From the NCBI RefSeq assembly GCF_001269885.1, contig NZ_LHVH01000013.1:1-64000 (forward strand): a stretch of DNA of 64,000 bases. Direction: 5' to 3'. Under the pieces are notes generated by a model that was given only the letters and a program-made list of their open reading frames with translations, did not search any database and had not been told where the DNA came from. Position 1 is the first letter of the stretch. Each line of letters begins with the position of its first letter. Positions 57,487-64,000 of this stretch are shown in pieces. The DNA comes from Pseudomonas kilonensis (GTDB lineage: Bacteria > Pseudomonadota > Gammaproteobacteria > Pseudomonadales > Pseudomonadaceae). A program made the position numbers and the translations under genes.

Positions 57487-58851
57487 ATGAAAATAACAAA
57501 GAATCTGTTGCAGGTCGGTGCTTTGGGGTTATCCCTGTTGGCGGCCAGTGTCATGGCGGCGGTGCCTGCCGCCGAGGCCGACAAACTGGGCAAGAGCCTG
57601 ACGCCGATGGGCGCCGAAATGGCTGGCAATGCCGACGGCTCCATCTCGGCCTGGAAACCCATGGCCAAGAACGCCGGTGCCGTGGACAGCAAGGGTTTCC
57701 TTGCCGACCCATTCCCGACCGAAAAACCGCTGTTCACCATCACCGCGCAGAACGTCGAGCAGTACAAAGCCAAACTCGCCCCGGGCCAATACGCGATGTT
57801 CAAGCGTTACCCGGAAACCTTCAAGATGCCGGTCTATCCGACCCATCGCGGTGCCACCGTGCCTGACGAGGTGTTCGCCTCCATCAAGAAAAACGCGGTC
57901 AACACCAAGCTGGTCTCCGGCGGCAACGGCCTGGAGAACTTCGAGACGGCCGTGCCGTTCCCGATTCCCCAGAGCGGCGTGGAAGTCATCTGGAACCACA
58001 TCACCCGCTATCGTGGCGGCAGCGTGACGCGCCTGGTCACCCAGGCCACCCCGCAGCCAAACGGTTCGTACAGCCTGGTGTATTTCCGCGACCAGTTCGT
58101 GTTCCGCGACAAGATGAAGGATTTCGATCCGGCCAACCCTGGCAACATCCTGTTCTACTTCAAGCAGCAAGTGACCGCTCCAGCGCGACTGGCCGGTGGC
58201 GTGCTGTTGGTGCACGAAACCCTCGACCAGGTGAAGGAACCGCGTTCGGCGTGGGTCTACAACGCCGGCCAGCGCCGTGTGCGCCGTGCCCCGCAAGTGT
58301 CCTATGACGGCCCGGGTACCGCTGCCGATGGTCTGCGTACTTCCGACAACCTGGACATGTACAACGGTGCGCCGGACCGCTACGACTGGAAGCTGGAAGG
58401 CAAGAAAGAGCTGTATATCGCCTCCAACAGCTACAAGATCGATTCGCCGCAACTCAAGTACGCCGACATCATCAAGGCCGGCCACATCAACCAGGACCTG
58501 GCCCGCTACGAGCTGCGTCGTGTCTGGCATGTGACCGCGACCCTGAAGGAAGGCCAACGCCATATCTACGCCAAGCGTGACTTCTACATCGACGAAGACA
58601 CCTGGCAAGCCGCAGTGATCGACCACTACGATGGCCGTGGCCAACTGTGGCGCGTGGCCGAGGCCCATGCCGAGAACTACTATGACAAGCAAGTGCCGTG
58701 GTATGCCCTGGAAACTCTCTACGACCTGCAGTCCGGCCGCTACCTGGCACTGGGCATGAAGAACGAAGAGAAATCGGCCTACGACTTCGGCTTCACCGCC
58801 ACCACCGCCGATTTCACCCCGAACGCACTGCGTCAGGAAGGCATCCGCTAA
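57487..58851 (+). CDS. DUF1329 family periplasmic/outer-membrane lipoprotein-like protein
   Basis: The 454-residue protein has a signal peptide (LLQVGALGLSLLAASVMA) and the family pattern beginning EADKLGKSLTPMGAEMAGN, with the core RAVWHVTATL-like strand (LRRVWHVTATLKEGQRHIY). The later DIDEDTWQA-like turn appears as FYIDEDTWQAAVIDHYDGRG. DUF1329 is predicted to have a LolB-like lipid-binding fold. Paired with DUF1302 and an acyl-CoA ligase, it probably helps bring fatty acids or their esters across the envelope. There is no lipobox Cys. A strong terminator follows. Confidence 0.9.
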   Translation: MKITKNLLQVGALGLSLLAASVMAAVPAAEADKLGKSLTPMGAEMAGNADGSISAWKPMAKNAGAVDSKGFLADPFPTEKPLFTITAQNVEQYKAKLAPGQYAMFKRYPETFKMPVYPTHRGATVPDEVFASIKKNAVNTKLVSGGNGLENFETAVPFPIPQSGVEVIWNHITRYRGGSVTRLVTQATPQPNGSYSLVYFRDQFVFRDKMKDFDPANPGNILFYFKQQVTAPARLAGGVLLVHETLDQVKEPRSAWVYNAGQRRVRRAPQVSYDGPGTAADGLRTSDNLDMYNGAPDRYDWKLEGKKELYIASNSYKIDSPQLKYADIIKAGHINQDLARYELRRVWHVTATLKEGQRHIYAKRDFYIDEDTWQAAVIDHYDGRGQLWRVAEAHAENYYDKQVPWYALETLYDLQSGRYLALGMKNEEKSAYDFGFTATTADFTPNALRQEGIR

Positions 58852-58885
58852 ACTGCTTTACCCGAGGCCGCATCCTCGAAGAAAC

Positions 58886-58911
58886 GCCCCGACTGGTTCG
58901 GGGCTTTTTTT
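58886..58911 (+). terminator. rho-independent terminator after DUF1329 gene
   Basis: GCCCCGA and TCGGGGC form a perfect 7-bp stem with a five-base loop, followed by seven T. It ends the ligase-DUF1302-DUF1329 unit before the family-B repeat. Confidence 0.92.
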
Positions 58912-58928
58912 GACCAACACAAAACCCC

Positions 58929-59061
58929 TGTGGCGAGGGGATTTATCCCCGCTGGGCTGCGAAGCAGCCCCAAAAAGCTTGAAGACAATCCGACTGATGC
59001 TCCGAAGTAGATGGCTGAGGGGTTGCTCCGCAACCCAGCGGGGATAAATCCCCTCGCCACA
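58929..59061. repeat. inverted repeat, family B
   Basis: Left arm TGTGGCGAGGGGATTTATCC then CCGCTGGGCTGCGAAGCAGCCC; right arm GGGTTGCTCCGCAACCCAGCGG, then GGATAAATCCCC and CTCGCCACA. The 346-base gap before the regulator gene holds the terminator, this repeat and about 135 bases without recognised features. Confidence 0.88.
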
Positions 59062-59197
59062 AAAGCGGCGCCTTCAAGGGCCATCGGCGTGTAGTCTTTT
59101 TGTAGCCATTTGTAGCACTCCCTTCAATACCTCCTCGTTTACCGCTAGTCTGCGGACATCTGCAACGCCGCCACCCGCATTCCAACAAGAGCCGGCC

Positions 59198-61933
59198 ATG
59201 ACTGATTTGTCTTCACTTCCGGATTCTGCCCGCGCTGCCATCGCGGTACAGGACGGGCGTTTCTACCGCCCGCCCTTGCCCGACGGCCATGTTGTGCGGC
59301 CGCGGTTGTGCGAGCGTTTGAGCGCCGGGCTTGGGGGCAGGTTGCTGTTGGTCAGTGCTCCGGCGGGGTTCGGTAAAAGCTCCCTGGCGGTGGAGTTCTG
59401 CCAGAGCCTGCCGGCCCATTGGCAAAGCCTGTGGCTGGGGCTCAGCGCCCGGGACAACGATCCGGGGCGCTTCCTGGAACGGCTGCTCGAAGGGCTCCAG
59501 GCGTTTTTCCCGCAATTGGGCGGCAGGGCACTGGGGCTGCTGAAAATGCGCCAGCGCCATCAACCCTTTGCCTTCGAAGAATGGCTCGACGGCCTGCTGG
59601 ACGAATTGTCCACGCACTTATCGCCTCGCGCACCCTTGCTGCTGGTCCTTGACGATTACCACCTGGCCCAAAGCCCGGTGCTGGATCGCTGCCTGCAATT
59701 TTTCCTCAATCACCTGCCCGATGGGTTGCTGGTACTCGTCACCAGCCGCCAGCGCCCGGACTGGCATCTGGCGCGCTTGCGCCTGTCGCGGCAATTGCTC
59801 GAACTCAATGAGCAGGACCTGCGCCTGACCCATGACGAAGCCTTGACCCTGCTCCAGCATCACAGCAGTTCGTTGCGCGGTGAGGCGCTGGAAAACCTCA
59901 TCCTGCGCAGCGAAGGTTGGGTGGCCGGGTTGCGTTTCTGGTTGCTGGCCGCCTCCGAAGCCGGTACCGAAGGCCTGCTGCCCCAGGCCCTGCACGGCGG
60001 CGAAGGGCTGATTCGCGATTACCTGCTCGAAGAAGTCATCGACTGCCTGCCCGCCGAGGTGCAGGCGTTCCTCTACGACACGGCCCCCCAGGAACGCTTT
60101 TGCAGCGAACTGTGCGACGCCGTGCGCGAAGCCCATGACAGCGCCGAGATCCTGGGTTACCTGGCGGCCCACCAGGTGTTCCTGGTGCCGCTGGACGAGC
60201 ACGGCCATTGGTACCGCTACCACCACCTGTTTTCCGACCTGTTGCGCAGTCGCCCCAGCGCGCCGGCCATGGTCCCGGCCGCGACCCTGCACCTGCGGGC
60301 CTGTCGCTGGTTCAACGCCCAGGGGCTGATCGACGAAGCCGTGGAACAGGCCCTGCGGGCGGGGCACCTGGACGTGGCGGCGAATCTGGTGCAGAACCTC
60401 TCGGAGGAGCAACTGCTGGCCGAGCAGAACGTCGGCATGTTGCTGCGCTGGAAAATGGACTTGCCCGACAGTCTGCTCATCAGTACCCCGCGGCTGATCG
60501 TGCTCTACAGCTGGGCGTTGGGGCTGGCCTGCCAGCTGGACGCTGCCGAAGAGCTGGCGGCGCACTTGAGTCGTTTCCTGCCGGCCCCGTCGGCCACCGC
60601 GCAAAAATCCATGCTCGCCCAATGGCTGGCCCTGAGCGGGATCGTCGCCCGTGGCCGCGGGGATCGCGAGGCCACCGTGCGGTATTGCAGCGAAGCCTTG
60701 GAGAGCCTGCCGCAAAAGCGCTACGGCCAGCGCCTGATGTGCCTGTCCACGTTGTCTAACCTGGCGATTGCCGACGGCGACCTGTGGCGCGCCCGGAACC
60801 TGAACCGTGACTCCCTGGAGCTGGCGCAGCGGGTCGGCAATCCACTGTTCGAGGCCCTGGCCCATTACGATCGTGCCCGGGTCCTGCAGGCGCGGGGTGA
60901 GATCCTGCGGGCGCTGGATGAAGTGCACCAGGGCCTGCAACGTTTGCACAAACTGTCGCCCCAGCGGCTTTATGCGGTGCGGGCGCGGTTGATCATGTAC
61001 GAAGGTTTTTTGCTGACCTTGCGCATGCAGCCCCAGGCCGGCGTCGCGCGGTTGCAGGCGGGCCTCACCGAGGCCCGCGCCTGCCGCGACATCAGCGTGC
61101 TGATCGGCCATTGCGTGATCGCGCGTATCGAAGGCTATCGCGGCGAATTCGCCCGGGCGTTCGCCGAACTGGCGGAAGCCGAACGCCTGATGCACATCTG
61201 GGACGTTCCGCCGATCTACTACCTGGCGATGATCACCCTGGTTAAATGCGAACTCTGGCTGGCCCAGGGCCGCACCGACCTGGCCGAAGCCTGGCTGGCC
61301 CGCTTGGGCCAGACCTACACCGGCGAACGGGCCGCCGCGCCGCCCGAGTTTCACCCGCAACTGCCACTGCATGTCGAACTGCAACAGGCGGTGCTGGAAT
61401 CCATCCGGGGTCAACCGATGCTCGCCGAAGGTCGGCTCAATGCCTTGCTGGAACACGGTCAGCAAAGCGGCCGGCAGATGCTCAGCGTGATGGCGCTCAA
61501 CCAGAAAGTCGCCTTGCTGCTGAGTGTCGGGCGCGAGCCCGAAGCCCGTCGCACCCTGGCCCAGGCTTTCGAAGCCGCCAGCGGCGGGGTTTTGCAGCCT
61601 TTCGAATGGTTGTTTGGTGAGCACCGTGAATGGTTGCGCGAACAGCTTCTGCACGCACCACCCAGCACCTTGCGTGAACATCTGCTCGAACGCCTGCCCT
61701 CGACGGTAGCCCAGCCTGCCGACCCAACGGCGCCCGTCGAAACCCTCAGCAGTCGCGAACGGGCGGTGTTGCAGTTGATTGCCCAAGGCTGCTCGAACCA
61801 GGAGATCAGCGAGCAATTGTTTATCTCGCTGCACACCGTCAAGACCCACGCCAGCCACATCAACAGCAAACTCGGCGTCGAGCGCCGCACCCAAGCGGTG
61901 GCGCGGGCGAAGGCGCTGGGGTTGTTGGGCTGA
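59198..61933 (+). CDS. MalT-like (LAL) LuxR-family ATP-dependent transcriptional activator
   Basis: The 911-residue STAND-type regulator has an N-terminal NTPase domain with Walker A APAGFGKSS (residues 54-62) and Walker B LLLVLDDYHLAQS. A long helical TPR-like sensor region (about 350-820) follows. A C-terminal LuxR HTH has LSSRERAVLQLIAQGCSNQE and LFISLHTVKTHASHINSKLG. MalT-type proteins activate transcription when ligand and ATP are bound. It directly follows the ligase-DUF1302-DUF1329 genes on the same strand, as in P. putida, so it likely activates them; the ligand may be a fatty acid or alcohol derivative. Confidence 0.93.
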   Translation: MTDLSSLPDSARAAIAVQDGRFYRPPLPDGHVVRPRLCERLSAGLGGRLLLVSAPAGFGKSSLAVEFCQSLPAHWQSLWLGLSARDNDPGRFLERLLEGLQAFFPQLGGRALGLLKMRQRHQPFAFEEWLDGLLDELSTHLSPRAPLLLVLDDYHLAQSPVLDRCLQFFLNHLPDGLLVLVTSRQRPDWHLARLRLSRQLLELNEQDLRLTHDEALTLLQHHSSSLRGEALENLILRSEGWVAGLRFWLLAASEAGTEGLLPQALHGGEGLIRDYLLEEVIDCLPAEVQAFLYDTAPQERFCSELCDAVREAHDSAEILGYLAAHQVFLVPLDEHGHWYRYHHLFSDLLRSRPSAPAMVPAATLHLRACRWFNAQGLIDEAVEQALRAGHLDVAANLVQNLSEEQLLAEQNVGMLLRWKMDLPDSLLISTPRLIVLYSWALGLACQLDAAEELAAHLSRFLPAPSATAQKSMLAQWLALSGIVARGRGDREATVRYCSEALESLPQKRYGQRLMCLSTLSNLAIADGDLWRARNLNRDSLELAQRVGNPLFEALAHYDRARVLQARGEILRALDEVHQGLQRLHKLSPQRLYAVRARLIMYEGFLLTLRMQPQAGVARLQAGLTEARACRDISVLIGHCVIARIEGYRGEFARAFAELAEAERLMHIWDVPPIYYLAMITLVKCELWLAQGRTDLAEAWLARLGQTYTGERAAAPPEFHPQLPLHVELQQAVLESIRGQPMLAEGRLNALLEHGQQSGRQMLSVMALNQKVALLLSVGREPEARRTLAQAFEAASGGVLQPFEWLFGEHREWLREQLLHAPPSTLREHLLERLPSTVAQPADPTAPVETLSSRERAVLQLIAQGCSNQEISEQLFISLHTVKTHASHINSKLGVERRTQAVARAKALGLLG

Positions 61934-61962
61934 GCGGGGCTCACTTGTGTCGAGGCGCTTTT

Positions 61963-62084
61963 TGTGGCGAGGGGATTTATCCCCGCTGGGGTGCGAAGCG
62001 CCCCTGAAACCTGACACTAAGGTGTGTCAGGCTGATTATTGGGGGCTGCTGCGCAGCCCAGCGGGGATAAATCCCCTCGCCACA
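61963..62084. repeat. inverted repeat, family B
   Basis: Arms TGTGGCGAGGGGATTTATCC and its reverse complement, with inner GCTGGGGTGCGAAGCGCCCC opposite GGGGGCTGCTGCGCAGCCCA. It sits between the MalT-like gene and ogt. Confidence 0.88.
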
Positions 62085-62117
62085 AAAAGCAGTCTGAGCC
62101 AGTAAAGGAATCCCTCG

Positions 62118-62618
62118 ATGTTGCCTCTGTACAAAACCATCCAATCCCCCGTCGGCCAACTGATCCTCGTTGCCCGGAAGACACGGCTGGCGGCCATCCT
62201 TTGGGAAAACGAGCGGCTCAATCGGGTGCGCCTGGGGCCTTTGGAGGAGGACACCCAGCATCCGCTCCTCAAGGAAACCGAGCGTCAGTTGCTGGAATAC
62301 TTCGCCGGCCAGCGCCGTCGTTTCGAGTTGGAGCTGGATTTCGCGGGCACTGATTTCCAGATACGGGTCTGGCACGCCCTGTTGACCATCCCCTTTGGAG
62401 AAACCCGCAGCTACCGCGACATCGCCGTCCAGATCGGCCAACCGACAGCGGTCCGGGCGGTCGGCGCCGCCAATGGCCGCAACCCCATCTCGATCATCGC
62501 CCCGTGCCACCGCGTCATCGGCAGCTCCGGCAGCCTCACCGGCTTCGCTGGCGGCCTGGCGGCGAAACAGTTGCTGCTCAGCCTTGAAGGTCAGCAGAGC
62601 CTGCAATTGGCGTTCTGA
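62118..62618 (+). CDS. ogt: methylated-DNA--protein-cysteine S-methyltransferase
   Basis: It repairs O6-methylguanine by transferring the methyl group to its own C130 in APCHRVIGSSG. The 166 residues have an N-terminal RNase-H-like domain and a C-terminal winged-helix domain (FQIRVWHALLTIPFGETRSY; GAANGRNPISIIAPCHRV). No Ada-type N-terminal zinc domain or AraC HTH is attached, so it is the constitutive Ogt type. Gene stands alone between a family-B repeat and a REPIN. Confidence 0.93.
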   Translation: MLPLYKTIQSPVGQLILVARKTRLAAILWENERLNRVRLGPLEEDTQHPLLKETERQLLEYFAGQRRRFELELDFAGTDFQIRVWHALLTIPFGETRSYRDIAVQIGQPTAVRAVGAANGRNPISIIAPCHRVIGSSGSLTGFAGGLAAKQLLLSLEGQQSLQLAF

Positions 62619-62641
62619 GCCTATTTCACGCCTCTATCCTT

Positions 62642-62731
62642 TGTGGGAGCGGGCTTGCTCGCGAAAGCGGAGTGTCAGGCAACTTATTTGGCGACTGATA
62701 CACCGCTTTCGCGAGCAAGCCCGCTCCCACA
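62642..62731. repeat. REPIN, CGGGC subtype
   Basis: Perfect arms TGTGGGAGCGGGCTTGCTCG...CGAGCAAGCCCGCTCCCACA with inner GAAAGCGG/CCGCTTTC pairing. It lies between the convergent ogt and PhoD-like genes, seven bases from the latter's stop. Confidence 0.92.
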
Positions 62732-62737
62732 CTGTTT

Positions 62738-64000
62738 TCAGGCGGAGGGTGGTTTGGGAGGCAGCATCCGCGTCGGCGGTTGGCCGTTGGCGTTGTGCTG
62801 GAATATCTGCGCAGGCTGGCCCTGTTCATTGAAGAACACCTGGCCAATGCCCGCGCTGTTCCACAACCGCTCACCGGCCTCGGCGTGTTCCGGGGTGTGG
62901 GGGACGATGCGCATGCTGCGGCGCTTGGTGAACCAGTTCAGGGGCGAGCGCGGCGAGTAGAGCCAGCGGTTCAGGCGGTCGAACCATTCCAGCAGCGCGG
63001 GGGGAAACTCATTCTTGATGCCGCTGCTGGTGATCTGCCAGATGCGCGGGCCGCCCTTGCGGTGTGGGATCAATACTTCGTAAACGAAGGAATAATGCAC
63101 ATCCCCTGACAGCACCACGTAATTTCCCGGCGTACGCGAGTGGCGGAAAATGTTCAGGATTACCTGGGCAGCGCCGCGATGGGCCATCCAGTTTTCCGCA
63201 TCCACCAGCAGCGGATAACCGCACCAACTGAACAGCCGCTGCACAGTCTCGATCAGCTTCACACCGAAGATCGGCGCCGGTGAGACGATGATCGCCGACG
63301 GGTGATCCAGCAACTCTTGCTGCAATTCGCTCAGGGCTTCCCAATCCAGCAGGCCGGAAGGCTGCTTGAGGGTCGTCTCGCTGCGCCAGCGCCGGGTGCG
63401 GGTGTCGAGTACCACCAGGGCCGGGGTGCTCGGCAGCACATAGTGCCAGCGCTGGAAAGCCAGCAGGGTGTCGATCAGTTTGTCCTGTGGCTCACTGTCG
63501 AGGTAGCGGTCTCGGGCGGTGTCGCTCAGGGCCAAGGTTTGCGCGAGCACGTCAGCAAAGGCATCCGGGTTGTTGCCCCAGCCCTGGCAGAGCATGTAGG
63601 CGATCAACGCGTTGCCGATGATGCGCTTGGAGAACGGATGACCGTAGGCCGTTTCCTCCCACTGCGCGGACAAATTCCAGTCATCGGTAATGTCGTGGTC
63701 ATCGAAAATCATCAGGCACGACAAATGCGCAAACACCCGCGCCACGCCGCTCAGCCCGGTCTTGAACGCATCGATGCGCTGCTGTTCCAGGTCGTAGCGT
63801 TGGCGCCGTTCGACGGTCAGTTCGGGCGGCTGCACCGCGATCAGCGTCCAGGGCACCGGTGACCACACCAGCAGGTACATCGCCATGACCTCGGCGAAGG
63901 TCACCAAGTGATTGTCGGCGCTGCTGCTGGTGAAAATCGGCTTGCGGGCCCCGCCGAAAAAACGCTCGCGCAGGGTTTCGTTGCTCTCAAGTGCCGGTAA
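62738..64000 (-). CDS. PhoD-like alkaline phosphatase D family metallophosphoesterase, partial (start beyond right edge)
   Basis: The frame is open to the last base, so the N-terminus is missing; about 420 residues are visible. Metallophosphatase motifs are CLMIFDDHDITDDWNLS (dimetal ligands D, D, H), IIVSPAPIFGVKLIE, and VVLSGDVHYSFVYE (GDVH). The segment RRGAAQ-like MAHRGAAQVILNIFRHS lies between. Such enzymes hydrolyse phosphodiesters or are of unknown substrate; no Tat signal can be checked here. The C-terminal 40 residues are Pro-rich (MLPPKPPSA). Confidence 0.85.
   Translation of the reverse strand, partial: LPALESNETLRERFFGGARKPIFTSSSADNHLVTFAEVMAMYLLVWSPVPWTLIAVQPPELTVERRQRYDLEQQRIDAFKTGLSGVARVFAHLSCLMIFDDHDITDDWNLSAQWEETAYGHPFSKRIIGNALIAYMLCQGWGNNPDAFADVLAQTLALSDTARDRYLDSEPQDKLIDTLLAFQRWHYVLPSTPALVVLDTRTRRWRSETTLKQPSGLLDWEALSELQQELLDHPSAIIVSPAPIFGVKLIETVQRLFSWCGYPLLVDAENWMAHRGAAQVILNIFRHSRTPGNYVVLSGDVHYSFVYEVLIPHRKGGPRIWQITSSGIKNEFPPALLEWFDRLNRWLYSPRSPLNWFTKRRSMRIVPHTPEHAEAGERLWNSAGIGQVFFNEQGQPAQIFQHNANGQPPTRMLPPKPPSA

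Noticed and set aside
59618..62017. 799-residue open frame opposite the MalT-like gene
   Set aside because: Shadow frame; its start lies in a family-B repeat and it has no recognisable domain.

Overview
The window is a chromosomal segment of a fluorescent-group Pseudomonas (P. fluorescens complex). The evidence is high GC, a long run of housekeeping genes whose order matches, from memory, the P. aeruginosa block around PA4446-PA4485 (hisC to rlpA/gatB), the Pseudomonas-type fagA-fumC-orfX-sodA iron-starvation operon, and many dispersed palindromic repeats of the REP/REPIN kind. No rRNA, tRNA, CRISPR, IS element or prophage gene is seen.

Layout. (1) 252-7456: an aldaric acid catabolic cluster with a GntR/FadR-type regulator, KdgD, an aldehyde dehydrogenase, an MFS permease and galactarate dehydratase GarD. 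Together they take galactarate to 2-oxoglutarate. A lone small Ig-like protein (1225-1578, minus) sits between regulator and pathway. (2) 7457-11826: an accessory stretch with REPINs, an AEC transporter, a low-GC SIR2/AbiH-like DUF4917 gene, a PcaC-like protein, a Na/Ca antiporter and an RlpA-like lipoprotein. (3) 12051-28921: gatCAB; mreBCD-maf-rng-yhdP; a nitrilase-like amidase; tldD; darP; pmbA. (4) 29172-32975: a Fur-box-led operon fagA-fumC-orfX-sodA-ZIP transporter, which replaces iron-dependent enzymes during iron starvation. (5) 33158-40166, all minus: kdsD-kdsC-lptC-lptA-lptB followed by rpoN-hpf-ptsN-rapZ-npr. (6) 40441-48416: the phospholipid-transport operon mlaFEDCB, then ibaG-murA-hisG-hisD-hisC. 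(7) 48744-53362: an M48 lipoprotein protease, a GDT1/UPF0016 cation exporter behind a yybP-ykoY manganese riboswitch, rsmC, an HprA-like dehydrogenase and a LysE exporter. (8) 53523-61933: a fatty acyl-CoA ligase, DUF1302 and DUF1329 envelope proteins and a MalT-like LuxR regulator, probably one lipid or ester uptake module. (9) 62118-64000: ogt and a PhoD-like phosphatase that runs off the right edge.

The points most worth a second look are: the DUF4917 SIR2/AbiH-like orphan with foreign base composition; the Mn riboswitch with two crossing helices; two genes (mreC and the Ca/Na antiporter) whose best start codon is ATT; perfect inverted-repeat operators before kdgD and before the acyl-CoA ligase; and REPINs that keep matched arm subtypes, carry internal tandem duplications, or sit nested inside a second repeat family. 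Most of the window is conserved housekeeping sequence. I do not see a multi-gene system that is clearly new.
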